From assembly GCF_001899645.1 (NCBI RefSeq), contig NZ_MKVV01000046.1, forward strand, positions 1 through 64,000: 64,000 nucleotides of DNA. Direction: 5' to 3'. The notes beneath the pieces are model-generated. The model saw only the letters and a list, made by a program, of their open reading frames with translations, ran no database searches and had not been told where the DNA came from. The translations under genes and the position numbers were made by a program. Positions 1 through 8,470 of this stretch are shown in pieces (positions within the stretch are counted from its first letter, which is position 1; every line of letters begins with the position of its first letter). Origin of the DNA: Pseudonocardia sp. 73-21. GTDB lineage: Bacteria; Actinomycetota; Actinomycetes; Mycobacteriales; Pseudonocardiaceae.

Positions 1-233
1 TCGGAACGTATTCATCAAGATCACCTCAGATCAGAGGGATGTTGCGACCGTTCCTTGAATCCGCCGCCCTGTGGAGGGCGGTGACGTACGGCCGGCGCCG
101 ATTGTCGAGCCGGGCTCCGGGCTGCGGTGCGGTCACGATCGGGGTCCGAGGCGCGTCAGGTGTGGCGCGAGATCGAGTTCTGGCGCACGATCCCGCCGTA
201 CGCGATCGCTCGCACGGCACGGAGGGCCCGACG

Positions 234-1916
234 ATGCTGTTGGCTCAGGCAGACCTGAGGTTGAACACCACCGCCATCGACTACGTGCTGGTGGCGTTCT
301 ACTTCGTGCTGGTGCTCGGGATCGGCGTCGTCGCACGCCGCTCGGTGTCGTCCAGCCTCGACTTCCTGCTGTCCGGACGCTCGCTCCCCGCGTGGGTGAC
401 GGGCCTGGCGTTCGTCTCGGCGAACCTCGGAGCGCTCGAGCTCGTCGGCATGTCGGCCAACGGCGCTCAGTACGGCATCCCGGTGGTGCACTACTACTGG
501 ATCGGCGCCGTGCCGGCGATGGTGTTCCTCGGCATCGTGATGATGCCCTTCTACTACGGCTCCAAGGCGCGCAGCGTGCCGGAGTTCCTGCGCATGCGGT
601 TCAACGCCACCACCCAGCGCGTCAACGGCGTGACGTTCGCGATCGCGTCGGTGCTGATCGCCGGCGTCAACCTGTTCACGCTCGGCCTCGTGCTGGAGGC
701 CCTGCTGGGCTGGTCGCTCTACGTCGCGATCCCGATCGCCGCGCTCGTCGTGCTGGCCTACACCGTGCTCGGCGGGCTGTCGGCGGCGATCTACAACGAG
801 GTGCTGCAGTTCTTCGTCATCCTCGCCCTGCTGGTGCCGCTGACGGTGGCGGGCCTCGCCCGCGTCGGCGGCTGGGACGGGCTCAAGCAGAAGATCACGG
901 CCGCGGCGGCCGGCAACACCGACCAGTTGCACTCGTGGCCCGGCACGTCGCTGACGGAGATCGCGAACCCCACGCTGTCGGTGATCGGCATCGTGTTCGG
1001 CCTGGGCTTCGTGCTCTCGTTCGGCTACTGGACGACGAACTTCGCCGAGGTCCAGCGCGCGCTGTCGGCCCGCAACATGTCGGCCGCCCGCCGCACCCCG
1101 ATCATCGCGGCCTTCCCGAAGGCGCTGATCCCACTGGTCGTGGTGGTGCCCGGCATGGTCGCCGGCGTGCTCGTCCCGCAGATCACCGCGCTCAAGGCGG
1201 GCGGCGACTCCGGCGGCATCACCTACAACAACTCGCTGACGCTGCTGATGAACGAGGTGCTGCCCAACGGCCTGCTGGGCGTGGCGCTCGCCGGCCTGCT
1301 GGCGTCGTTCATGGCGGGCATGGCGGCCAACGTCAGCTCGCTCAACACCGTGTTCACCTACGACCTCTGGCAGGACTGGATCCGGCCGGGCCGCAGCGAC
1401 CGCTACTACCTGCAGGTCGGCCGGCTGGTCACGGTGGTGGGCTGCATCCTGGCGATCGGGGCGGCGTTCCTGGCCGGCAGCTACTCCAACATCACCGACT
1501 ACATCCAGGCCCTGTTCAGCTTCTTCAACGCCCCGCTGTTCGCGATCTTCATCCTGGGCCTGTTCTGGAAGCGGATGACCGGCACGGCGGGCTGGACGGG
1601 GTTGGTGGCCGGCACCATCGCCGCCGTCGTCATCGATGTGCTCACCCGCGTCAATGTGCTGGAACTCTCCAGCCAGGCCGGAAGCTTCGTCGGCGCCGCG
1701 GCGGCGTTCGTGGTGGGCGTCGCGGTGGCCGTCGCGGTCTCGATGGTGACGCAGCCCAAGCCCGACTCCGAGCTCGTGGGGCTCACCTGGTCGCTCACCC
1801 CGAAGGAGTCGCGCGAGCACACCACCACCGGTGAGGACGCCGGCTGGTTCCGCTCGCCGGTCACGCTCGGCGTGATCGTGATCGTGCTCATCATCGTGCT
1901 GTACTTCGTGGTCTGA
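234..1916 (+). CDS. Sodium:solute symporter (SSS family)
   Basis: Predicted 560-residue integral membrane cation/solute cotransporter with the SSS fold (about 13 hydrophobic segments spread over the whole length). Seen: an N-terminal helix followed by the DFLLSGRSLPAW segment and the GAQYG...HYYWIG block typical of the SGLT-like actinobacterial branch, and a hydrophobic C-terminal helix. The open frame extends upstream, but ATG 234 is chosen because GGAGGG lies at 221-226 and the residues before it look non-coding. The next gene starts 12 nt after the stop, so the two are probably cotranscribed. The substrate (sugar, amino acid or other) cannot be read from the sequence. Family assignment is secure. 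Confidence 0.9.
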   Translation: MLLAQADLRLNTTAIDYVLVAFYFVLVLGIGVVARRSVSSSLDFLLSGRSLPAWVTGLAFVSANLGALELVGMSANGAQYGIPVVHYYWIGAVPAMVFLGIVMMPFYYGSKARSVPEFLRMRFNATTQRVNGVTFAIASVLIAGVNLFTLGLVLEALLGWSLYVAIPIAALVVLAYTVLGGLSAAIYNEVLQFFVILALLVPLTVAGLARVGGWDGLKQKITAAAAGNTDQLHSWPGTSLTEIANPTLSVIGIVFGLGFVLSFGYWTTNFAEVQRALSARNMSAARRTPIIAAFPKALIPLVVVVPGMVAGVLVPQITALKAGGDSGGITYNNSLTLLMNEVLPNGLLGVALAGLLASFMAGMAANVSSLNTVFTYDLWQDWIRPGRSDRYYLQVGRLVTVVGCILAIGAAFLAGSYSNITDYIQALFSFFNAPLFAIFILGLFWKRMTGTAGWTGLVAGTIAAVVIDVLTRVNVLELSSQAGSFVGAAAAFVVGVAVAVAVSMVTQPKPDSELVGLTWSLTPKESREHTTTGEDAGWFRSPVTLGVIVIVLIIVLYFVV

Positions 1917-1928
1917 CGGGAGAACGTG

Positions 1929-2204
1929 ATGTCCGACAAGGAACCTGTGGATACGGACGCGGTCCGGAGCGCGTCGTCGGCGCTGTTCGACCTGCGCACC
2001 GTCATCGCGATCCTGTTCCTGGTCTACGGCGTGGTGCTGACGGTGATGGGCTTCGTCTCCGACACGCCCGCGGAGCTGGCCAAGTCCGGAGGGATCGACA
2101 TCAACCTCTGGTCCGGCATCGTCATGATCGTGATCGGGGCGGGGTTCGTGGCGTGGGCGCTGCTGCGCCCGCTCAAGCCGCCGGTGGCCGACGAGGCCGA
2201 GTGA
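1929..2204 (+). CDS. Small two-helix membrane protein downstream of the symporter
   Basis: A 91-residue protein with a polar N-terminus and two hydrophobic segments (about residues 22-42 and 60-80), followed by a short charged tail. It begins 12 nt after the symporter stop with GGGAG at 1918-1922, which fits ATG 1929 better than GTG 1926. Small membrane proteins are often encoded beside SSS transporters in actinobacteria, and an accessory role is inferred from this pairing only. I do not recognise a named family. Confidence 0.75.
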   Translation: MSDKEPVDTDAVRSASSALFDLRTVIAILFLVYGVVLTVMGFVSDTPAELAKSGGIDINLWSGIVMIVIGAGFVAWALLRPLKPPVADEAE

Positions 2205-2241
2205 GGGGGACGCAGGTCCACGGTGACCTGCGCCCGGGGTG

Positions 2242-2297
2242 CGTCAGCGCGGAAGGGTCAGCGCGGAAGGGTCAGCGCGGAAGGGTCAGCGCGGGAC
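2242..2297. repeat. 14-bp tandem repeat (unit GGTCAGCGCGGAAG)
   Basis: Three full copies (2242-2255, 2256-2269, 2270-2283; the first differs at one base) and a partial fourth. On the minus strand each copy contains CGCGCTGA, so the stop of the small reverse-strand frame at 2286-2366 lies in the partial copy, and the repeats look like slippage copies of that gene's 3' end. Confidence 0.85.
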
Positions 2298-2366
2298 GCG
2301 GGGGTTGAACGCGTACAGGGTCCAGTCGTCGATGCGGCGCAGGGCGCGGCGGAGACGGACGGTCAT
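2286..2366 (-). CDS. Possible 26-residue basic small protein
   Basis: A short frame on the minus strand in the gap before mrpA. It starts MTVRLRRALRRIDDW and ends at a TGA in the tandem repeat. It is strongly basic at the N-terminus, with an amphipathic Arg/Leu helix and a Trp/Tyr/Phe patch. An AGGAAGGA-like ribosome binding site lies about 11 nt upstream of the ATG. No family is recognised. Support is the ribosome binding site and sensible composition only; it could be a chance frame. Confidence 0.4.
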   Translation of the reverse strand: MTVRLRRALRRIDDWTLYAFNPRVPR

Positions 2367-2442
2367 GATGTGGTCGGTCCTTCCTGAGAGGTCGTCGTGC
2401 TCGTACACCTAGTTCATCGCACGGGGGAGCTGAATCGTTCCA

Positions 2443-2522
2443 GATGATCAGGTGGGCTGGCTCACGAGCGGGTGGGAGTTCGTTCGTGGTGGGTTCGGGG
2501 GGTTCGCCGATGATCAGGTGAG
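2443..2522. promoter_or_regulatory. Paired GATGATCAGGTG direct repeats upstream of mrpA
   Basis: GATGATCAGGTGGG (2443-2456) and GATGATCAGGTGAG (2509-2522) are 66 bp apart, six helical turns at 11 bp. Each contains the TGATCA palindrome. They lie 35-110 bp upstream of a TAGGGT hexamer at 2557-2562 that could be the mrpA -10. A role as a regulator binding site is inferred from spacing and position. Confidence 0.35.
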
Positions 2523-2589
2523 GCCCCTCTCGGCGGGGTCCCGATCGCCGCGCAGTTAGGGTGGTGGCATCGACCAAGGAGAGAAGTAG

Positions 2590-4890
2590 GTGTTCGCGCT
2601 CGTCGTCGCACACCTCGCCGTGGCCGGGTTGCTCCCTCTGGTGTCCGCCCGCAGCAGGCGGGCCGCGTTCCTTGCCGCGGCCGTCCTGCCTGCGGTGACG
2701 TTGGTCTGGGCGCTGCTGAACCTCGGCCCGGCCCTGCACGGCGGGATCGACGCGACCACCGCGTGGGCCCCGGCGCTGGGCCTGACGGTGAGCTTCCGGC
2801 TCGACGCCCTCGCGCTGGCGATGATCGTGCTGGTGTCCGGTGTCGGCGCCGTGATCCTCGTGTACTGCGTCGGCTACTTCGGCGACTCGCCCGACGGCAC
2901 CCGCAACGCCGCGCTGCTGCTGGCCTTCGCCGGCGCGATGCTGGGCCTGGTGCTCGCCGACGACCTCCTGACGCTCTACGTGTTCTGGGAGCTCACGTCG
3001 GTGGCGTCGTTCCTGCTGGTCGGGCAGTCGGGGGCGGACCGGGCGGCCCGGCGCGCCGCGGTGCAGGCGCTGCTCGTCACGGTGTTCGGCGGGCTCGCGA
3101 TGCTGCTGGGCTTCATCCTGCTCGGCGAGGCGGCGGGCACCTACCGGATCTCGGAGATCCTGGCGAGCCCCCCGACCGGCGGCACCGTGCCGGTGGCGCT
3201 GGTGCTGATCCTGCTGGGCGCGTTCACGAAGTCGGCGCAGCTGCCGTTCCACCCGTGGCTGCCCGCGGCGATGGCCGCGCCCACCCCGGTGAGCGCCTAC
3301 CTGCACGCCGCGTCCATGGTGAAGGCTGGCGTGTACCTCGTCGCCCGGCTCTCGCCCGCCTTCGCCGGCGAGCTCGCGTGGTGGCTGCCGATCGTCGTCG
3401 CCGGGCTGGGCACGATGCTCATCGGGGGCTTCCGGGCGCTGCGCGAGACCGACCTCAAGCGCGTGCTCGCGTTCGGCACGGTCAGCCAGCTCGGGTTCCT
3501 CATGGTGCTGTTCGGCGCGGGCAGCCGCGTGGCCTCGTACGCGGGCGTCGCGATGCTGCTGGCGCACGGGCTGTTCAAGGCCCCGCTGTTCATGACGGTC
3601 GGCACCATCGACCACTCCACGGGCACCCGCGACCTGCGCGAGCTCTCCGGCCTGTGGACGTCGATGCGCGGGACGGCGGTCGCGGCGGCACTGGCGGCGC
3701 TGTCGATGGCGGGCATCCCGCCCCTGCTCGGGTTCGTCGGCAAGGAGGCTGCGTTCGAGGCGCTCCTGCACGACAGCCTCCCCGCGGCGCTGGGGATCCT
3801 CGTCGGCTCGGTCCTCACCGTGGCCTACAGCGCGCGGTTCCTGTGGGGGGCGTTCGCGACCAGGCCGGGCGTGGCGCCGACCCCGGTCCACGCGCCCGAT
3901 GCACTGCTCACCGGGCCCACCTGGCTCTGCGCGCTGGCCGGGCTCGTGCTCGGCGTGGCCAACCCGGTCGTCGACGCGCTGGCCGCGCCGTACGCCACCG
4001 CCTACCCGGGCGAGGACTACCACCTCGCGCTCTGGCACGGCCTCGGCCTGCCGCTGCTGTTCTCCGCGATCGCCGTGGTGGGCGGCCTGCTGGTGTTCCG
4101 CGCGCCGCTGCCCGAGCGGCGCTCCCCGCTCGACGCCCAGCGCGGGTACGACGGCCTCATCGCCGGTCTCGGCCGGGTCGCCACCGGCGTGACGGGCCGG
4201 CTGCAGGTCGGGTCGCTGCCGTTCTACCTGGGCACGATCCTCGTCGTCGTGATCCTGCTCCCGGGAATCGCGACGCTGGTGGGCGGCGTGTGGCCGGCCG
4301 ACCAGCCGCTCTTCTCCGCCGCCCTGCAGCTGCCGCTGGGGTTCGCCGCGGCCGTCGCGGCGGTGGCCGTGGTACGGGCCCGGCGCCGGTTCACCGCGGT
4401 GCTGCTCGTCGGCGTCATCGGGTACGCCGTCGGTGGCCTGTTCATCGTCGACGGCGCCCCCGACCTCGCGCTCGCACAGTTCCTCGTGGAGACGCTGTCG
4501 CTGGTGGTGTTCGTGTTCGTGCTGCGGCGCCTGCCGGCGCACTTCACCGAGTCGGAGAAGCCGTCGCGGCGGGCCTGGGTGCCGAAGGCGGTCATCGCCT
4601 CGGTCGGCGGCGTCGCCGTGGCCGGGATGGCCGTGGTGGCCTCGGCCGGGCGCACCGCGCCGCCCGTGGCCAGCGGTGACTACTTCAGGCTGGCGCCCGC
4701 CGGGGCCGGCGCCGACAACGTGGTGGCCGCGATCATCGTCGACTTCCGGGCACTGGACACGGTCGGCGAGATCGGCGTGCTGTTCATCGCCGCCGCCGGC
4801 GTGGCGAGCCTGGTGCTGGCCACGCGCTACGACCGGCGCGGCCGGGCCGGCCAGAGCTCGCCGGAGCACGAGAAGGACGTGGCCGGGTGA
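2590..4890 (+). CDS. mrpA: Na+/H+ antiporter subunit A (MrpA/MnhA)
   Basis: 766-residue membrane protein, largest subunit of the Mrp multisubunit cation/proton antiporter, related to complex I proton-pumping subunits. Seen: the proton-antiporter core (about residues 60-480) with the YVFWELTSVASFLLVG and SAYLHAASMVKAGVYL signatures, then a DUF4040/MbhD-like segment (about 575-650, containing GAPDLALAQFLVE) and an MbhE-like C-terminus (DFRALDTVGEIGVLFIA). GTG 2590 follows AAGGAG at 2576-2581. It leads the tight mrpABCDEFG operon. Mrp complexes export Na+ against H+ and support pH and salt homeostasis; the ion specificity here is inferred from the family. Confidence 0.95.
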   Translation: MFALVVAHLAVAGLLPLVSARSRRAAFLAAAVLPAVTLVWALLNLGPALHGGIDATTAWAPALGLTVSFRLDALALAMIVLVSGVGAVILVYCVGYFGDSPDGTRNAALLLAFAGAMLGLVLADDLLTLYVFWELTSVASFLLVGQSGADRAARRAAVQALLVTVFGGLAMLLGFILLGEAAGTYRISEILASPPTGGTVPVALVLILLGAFTKSAQLPFHPWLPAAMAAPTPVSAYLHAASMVKAGVYLVARLSPAFAGELAWWLPIVVAGLGTMLIGGFRALRETDLKRVLAFGTVSQLGFLMVLFGAGSRVASYAGVAMLLAHGLFKAPLFMTVGTIDHSTGTRDLRELSGLWTSMRGTAVAAALAALSMAGIPPLLGFVGKEAAFEALLHDSLPAALGILVGSVLTVAYSARFLWGAFATRPGVAPTPVHAPDALLTGPTWLCALAGLVLGVANPVVDALAAPYATAYPGEDYHLALWHGLGLPLLFSAIAVVGGLLVFRAPLPERRSPLDAQRGYDGLIAGLGRVATGVTGRLQVGSLPFYLGTILVVVILLPGIATLVGGVWPADQPLFSAALQLPLGFAAAVAAVAVVRARRRFTAVLLVGVIGYAVGGLFIVDGAPDLALAQFLVETLSLVVFVFVLRRLPAHFTESEKPSRRAWVPKAVIASVGGVAVAGMAVVASAGRTAPPVASGDYFRLAPAGAGADNVVAAIIVDFRALDTVGEIGVLFIAAAGVASLVLATRYDRRGRAGQSSPEHEKDVAG

Positions 4891-4910
4891 GCGGGCTTGC
4901 GAGCGGATCA
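4888..4910 (+). repeat. 23-bp junction repeat, copy 1 (mrpA/mrpB)
   Basis: TGAGCGGGCTTGCGAGCGGA followed by TCA starts exactly at the mrpA stop codon. A copy matching at 21 of 23 positions starts exactly at the mrpC stop codon (5740-5762). In this copy the element is non-coding spacer ahead of mrpB. Confidence 0.75.
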
Positions 4911-4936
4911 CTGTCGCAGCGCCTCGAGGGAGTGCG

Positions 4937-5365
4937 ATGACCCTCCTGGGCGGTGTGACGCGGGCGCTGTTCCCCACCGTGCTCGTCTTCTCGCTCTACC
5001 TGCTGCTCGTCGGCCACTACGGCCCCGGGGGCGGGTTCGCGGCCGGGCTCGTCGCGGGGCTGGCGTTCGTGCTGCGCCACATCGCCACCGGGTCCGCCGC
5101 ACTGGGCGTGCGGCCGCCCGTCGTCATCGGGACGGGGCTGCTGGTGGCCCTGCTCGCCGCGCTCGCCCCGGTCGCGTTCGGCGCGCCGGTGCTGGCCACC
5201 ACCAAGCTGGCCGCCGACCTCCCGCTGCTCGGCCCGGTGTCGGTGCAGACCAGCCTGTTCCTCGACGTCGGCGTGTACCTGCTCATCGTCGGCGTCGTGG
5301 TGGACCTGCTGCGCTCGCTCGGTGCCGGCATCGAGCGCGACATGCGGGACGAGGGGGAGCGGTGA
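4937..5365 (+). CDS. mrpB: Na+/H+ antiporter subunit B (MrpB)
   Basis: 142-residue membrane protein with four hydrophobic segments and the GHYGPGGGFAAGLVAG motif characteristic of MrpB/MnhB. ATG 4937 is preceded by GAGGGAG at 4926-4932. Its stop overlaps the start of mrpC (TGATG), indicating translational coupling. The 46-nt gap after mrpA is the only real spacer in the first half of the operon and is largely filled by the junction repeat. Confidence 0.93.
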   Translation: MTLLGGVTRALFPTVLVFSLYLLLVGHYGPGGGFAAGLVAGLAFVLRHIATGSAALGVRPPVVIGTGLLVALLAALAPVAFGAPVLATTKLAADLPLLGPVSVQTSLFLDVGVYLLIVGVVVDLLRSLGAGIERDMRDEGER

Positions 5366-5742
5366 TGGTGACGATCAACCTGGCGATGGCCGTGCTGATC
5401 GCCGTCCTCTACGCGGTCGGGTTCTTCCTGCTCATGCAGCGCTCGCTGATGCGCGTGCTGATCGGTGTGGTGGTGCTCGGCCACGGCACGAACCTGCTGC
5501 TGCAGCTGGTGGGCGGGCCGCCCGGGCGCGCGCCGATCGTGGGGTCGGCCCCCAACGACGCGTTCGCCGACCCGCTGCCCCAGGCGCTGGCCCTGACCGC
5601 CGTCGTCATCACGTTCGCGCTCACCACGTTCCTGCTCGCGCTGGGCTACCGGTCGTTCGTGCTGGTCGGGCACGACGAGGTGCAGGACGACGTCGAGGAC
5701 GCCCGCATCGCGCGCCAGCAGATCCAGGACGACGAGCCATGA
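5365..5742 (+). CDS. mrpC: Na+/H+ antiporter subunit C (MrpC)
   Basis: 125-residue NuoK-like subunit with three transmembrane helices. Seen: LIGVVVLGHGTNLLL and, near the C-terminus, DPLPQALALTAVVITFA, the standard MrpC/MnhC block. The tail is charged and acidic (DEVQDDVEDARIARQQ). It starts inside the mrpB stop codon and its own stop overlaps the mrpD start (ATGA). A central core subunit of the antiporter. Confidence 0.95.
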   Translation: MVTINLAMAVLIAVLYAVGFFLLMQRSLMRVLIGVVVLGHGTNLLLQLVGGPPGRAPIVGSAPNDAFADPLPQALALTAVVITFALTTFLLALGYRSFVLVGHDEVQDDVEDARIARQQIQDDEP

Positions 5743-7295
5743 GCGGGCTCGCGAGCGAATCATCGGCGCTGGGCACACTCCTGACCCTGCCGGTGCTGCT
5801 GCCGATGCTCGGCGCCGCGCTCACCGTGGTGGGCAGCCGCTCGGCGGCCCTGCAACGGATCGTGGGCATCGTCGTGCTGGTGGCCGTGGCGGCCATCGCC
5901 GCGGTGCTGCTCGTCGTCGCCGACCACAGCGGTCCGATCGTCGAGGATCTGGGCGGCTGGGCCGCGCCCATCGGCATCGCGCTGGTGGCCGACCGGCTCT
6001 CGGCGCTCCTGCTGCTGGTCTCCACGCTCGTGACGCTCGCGGTGCTGGTCTACGCGATCGACCAGCGCATCACCGACTACGGCCGTGGCACGGCCAGCAC
6101 CACGTTCCACCCGATGTACCTGATGCTCTGCGCCGGCGTGTCGCTGGCGTACCTCACCGGCGACCTGTTCACGCTGTTCGTGGCGTTCGAGCTGATGCTC
6201 ACCGCGTCCTACGTGCTGATCACGCGGCGCACCAGCGCGAAACGGATCCGCGCGGGCATGACGTACGTGATCGTCAGCCTGATGTCGTCGCTGCTGTTCC
6301 TCACGGCCGTCGCGTTGGTCTACGCGGCCACCGGCACGGTGAACTTCGCCGCGCTCGCCGGCCGGATGGAGCTGATCCCGCCCGGCCTGCGCACGATCCT
6401 CGGGCTGATGCTGCTGGTGGTGTTCGGGATCAAGGCGGCGATCGTGCCGCTGCACTTCTGGCTGCCCGACAGCTACCCCAACGCCCCCGGCCCGGTCGCG
6501 GCGCTGTTCGCGGGCCTGCTGACGAAGGTCAGCTTCTACGCACTGCTGCGCACCCAGACGCTGCTGTTCCCGCGCGAGGGCCCGTGGACGCTGATGCTGG
6601 TGCTGGCCGTCCTGACGATGCTGGTGGGCGCCCTGGGGGCGTTGGCGCAGAACGACCTCAACCGGCTGCTGTCGTTCCTGCTCGTCAGCCACATCGGGTT
6701 CATGCTGTTCGGGCTGGCCGTGTTCGACGCGGCGTCGGTGTCGGGGGCGGCGCTGTACGCGGCGCACCACATCACGGTCCTCGCCACGCTGTTCCTGGTC
6801 AGCGGTCTGATCACGCGGCGCACCGGCACCGTGGCGCTGGACAGGATGGGTGGCCTGCTGCACGAGGCGCCGGTGCTGGCCGTGCTGTTCGCGATCCCCG
6901 CGCTGACGCTGGCCGGGATCCCGCCGACGGCCGGCTTCGTCGCGAAGCTGGGGCTGCTGCAGGCCGGTGCGGCCGCGGGGCCGTGGCCGGCCGTCGTCGC
7001 GGGCGTGGTGATCCTCGCGAGCCTCCTGACGCTCTACGCGCTGGTCCGCGTGTGGGTGCGGGTGTTCTGGGGCGGGGTGAAGCCGCCGATTCCCGACGAC
7101 GACCCGAACGACGAGGTGGCCGTCGGCACCGCGCGCTCGTCCGTGCCGATGTACGCCGCCACGGCGGGCCTGATCGCGGCCAGCCTGGCGATCGCGGTGT
7201 TCGCCGGGCCGCTGTCGGCCCTGACCGGCCGCGCCGGGGCGGACCTGATCAACCGCGAGCCCTACATCGCGGCCGTGCTGGGAACGTCCCGGTGA
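5739..7295 (+). CDS. mrpD: Na+/H+ antiporter subunit D (MrpD)
   Basis: 518-residue NuoM/N-like proton-translocating subunit. Seen: the antiporter core with LYLMLCAGVSLAYLTGDLFTLF-type helices, FELMLTASYVLI, the HFWLPDSYPNAPGPVAALFAG block and a conserved KVSFYALLR segment. ATG 5739 overlaps the mrpC stop. The first eight residues (MSGLASES) are encoded by the second copy of the 23-bp junction repeat, so the extreme N-terminus seems to be repeat-derived. With MrpA it forms the ion-translocating core. Confidence 0.95.
   Translation: MSGLASESSALGTLLTLPVLLPMLGAALTVVGSRSAALQRIVGIVVLVAVAAIAAVLLVVADHSGPIVEDLGGWAAPIGIALVADRLSALLLLVSTLVTLAVLVYAIDQRITDYGRGTASTTFHPMYLMLCAGVSLAYLTGDLFTLFVAFELMLTASYVLITRRTSAKRIRAGMTYVIVSLMSSLLFLTAVALVYAATGTVNFAALAGRMELIPPGLRTILGLMLLVVFGIKAAIVPLHFWLPDSYPNAPGPVAALFAGLLTKVSFYALLRTQTLLFPREGPWTLMLVLAVLTMLVGALGALAQNDLNRLLSFLLVSHIGFMLFGLAVFDAASVSGAALYAAHHITVLATLFLVSGLITRRTGTVALDRMGGLLHEAPVLAVLFAIPALTLAGIPPTAGFVAKLGLLQAGAAAGPWPAVVAGVVILASLLTLYALVRVWVRVFWGGVKPPIPDDDPNDEVAVGTARSSVPMYAATAGLIAASLAIAVFAGPLSALTGRAGADLINREPYIAAVLGTSR
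5740..5762 (+). repeat. 23-bp junction repeat, copy 2 (mrpC/mrpD)
   Basis: TGAGCGGGCTCGCGAGCGAA followed by TCA starts at the mrpC stop codon and encodes the first residues of MrpD. It matches the 4888-4910 copy at 21 of 23 positions. Confidence 0.75.
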
Positions 7296-7332
7296 CCGCC
7301 CCGATGACCGTCCCGCGGATCGGTGGGGCGCG

Positions 7333-7860
7333 GTGAAGGTCTCGTCGGTCGTCTGGTTGACGCTGGTCTGGGTGCTGTTGTGGGGCACGTTCACGCCGCT
7401 GACGCTGGTCGGGGGAGTGGTGGTGGCGGTGCTCGTGCTGTGGGTCGCGCGGCAGGCGCCGTCGACCGACCGGTTGCCGGTGCGCCCGCTGCGGCTGCTG
7501 GCGCTGGTCGGCTACCTGGTCTACGACCTGCTCGTCTCCGGCGCGGAGGTGAGCTGGCAGGTGCTGCGCCACGGGCCACGGGCCTGCGGGGCGATCATCT
7601 CCGTGCCGCTGCTGACCTCGTCGGAACGGGTGGTGACGCTCATGGCGAGCGCGCTGTCCCTGGCACCGGGGGCCATGGCGCTGGAGATCGACCACGACGC
7701 CGGCGTCTGGTACGTCTACGCCCTGGGTCCGCGGGGCGCCTCCGACGTCGAGAGGACGTGGCTGCGCACGATGGACGTGCAGCGCCGCGTGCTCGCGACG
7801 TTCGGCACGCCCGAGGAGCTCGCCCGCGTCCGGCGGCTGATCGAGGAGCGGGTGGCATGA
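7333..7860 (+). CDS. mrpE: Na+/H+ antiporter subunit E (MrpE)
   Basis: 175-residue MrpE/MnhE family protein: two or three N-terminal hydrophobic segments (LTLVWVLLWGTFTPLTLVGG), then a cytoplasmic domain with the conserved LMASALSLAPGAMALEI-like block around residues 95-115. GTG 7333 is the only sensible start; the 37-nt gap after mrpD holds no gene. Its stop overlaps mrpF (ATGA). Confidence 0.92.
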   Translation: MKVSSVVWLTLVWVLLWGTFTPLTLVGGVVVAVLVLWVARQAPSTDRLPVRPLRLLALVGYLVYDLLVSGAEVSWQVLRHGPRACGAIISVPLLTSSERVVTLMASALSLAPGAMALEIDHDAGVWYVYALGPRGASDVERTWLRTMDVQRRVLATFGTPEELARVRRLIEERVA

Positions 7861-8123
7861 CGGTCGTGTTCGTGATCGTGCTCGTCATGCTGGTCGGCGC
7901 CGGCCTGCTGACGCTGGTGCGCCTGTTGCGGGGGCCCGAGACGCTGGACCGCATCGTGGCGCTCGACGTCTTCGTCATCCTCATCGTCGCCGGCGCGTCG
8001 GTGTACGTGGCCTTCTTCCAGGACGGCTCCAACATCCCGCTGATCGCGGCGGTGGCGCTGGTCGGGTTCGTCGGCTCGGCCACCGCGTCCCGGCTGGCCG
8101 AGCGGCGCAGGAGGCACCGGTGA
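7857..8123 (+). CDS. mrpF: Na+/H+ antiporter subunit F (MrpF)
   Basis: 88-residue protein with three transmembrane helices. It carries the MrpF signature RGPETLDRIVALDVF and ends in a basic tail (LAERRRRHR). Translationally coupled to mrpE and mrpG by 4-nt overlaps. Confidence 0.93.
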   Translation: MTVVFVIVLVMLVGAGLLTLVRLLRGPETLDRIVALDVFVILIVAGASVYVAFFQDGSNIPLIAAVALVGFVGSATASRLAERRRRHR

Positions 8124-8461
8124 TCACCGACGTCGTGTCCGCGGTGCTGATGCTCGCCGGCGCCCTGTCGTGCCTGCTCGGCGCCCTCGGGCTGGTGCGG
8201 CTGCCCAGCCTGCTCTCCCGGCTGCAGGCCGCCACCAAGCCGCAGACGCTGGGCCTGTTCCTTGTCCTCGCCGGCACGGCATTGCGCGTGGACCTGAAGA
8301 GCGCCGCCACGTTGCTGCTGGTCGGGCTGTTCCAGGTGATCACCGCGCCGGTGATCTCGCAGATCGTCGGACGGTCGGTGCACCGCAGTGGCGGCGTGCG
8401 GCCGGAGGTGCTGGTGGTGGACGAACTGGCCGAGGAGCGGCCGCAGGACCGGCCCTCCTAG
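8120..8461 (+). CDS. mrpG: Na+/H+ antiporter subunit G (MrpG)
   Basis: 113-residue protein with three hydrophobic segments and the MrpG/PhaG pattern LGALGLVRLPSLLSRLQAATKPQTLG, completing the seven-subunit set. The last 25 residues are polar (VLVVDELAEERPQDRPS). Its TAG stop (8459-8461) begins a TAGGGT hexamer that may be the -10 of the next gene. Confidence 0.93.
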   Translation: MITDVVSAVLMLAGALSCLLGALGLVRLPSLLSRLQAATKPQTLGLFLVLAGTALRVDLKSAATLLLVGLFQVITAPVISQIVGRSVHRSGGVRPEVLVVDELAEERPQDRPS

Positions 8462-8464
8462 GGT
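8459..8464 (+). promoter_or_regulatory. Putative -10 (TAGGGT) of the gamma-carbonic anhydrase gene
   Basis: TAGGGT sits 6 nt upstream of GTG 8471, placing the likely transcription start at or next to the start codon. This is a leaderless arrangement, common in actinobacteria. The hexamer includes the mrpG stop codon. No ribosome binding site is visible before 8471, which agrees. Confidence 0.4.
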
Positions 8465-8470
8465 GGTCCC

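Noticed and set aside
39..233. Longer N-terminus for the symporter from ATG 39
   Set aside because: The extra 65 residues are Arg-rich and unlike the family, while a good ribosome binding site precedes ATG 234.
2272..4977. 901-codon open frame on the minus strand opposite mrpA
   Set aside because: Arg/Gln/His-rich translation without domains; it mirrors the GC-rich third positions of mrpA. An antisense shadow.
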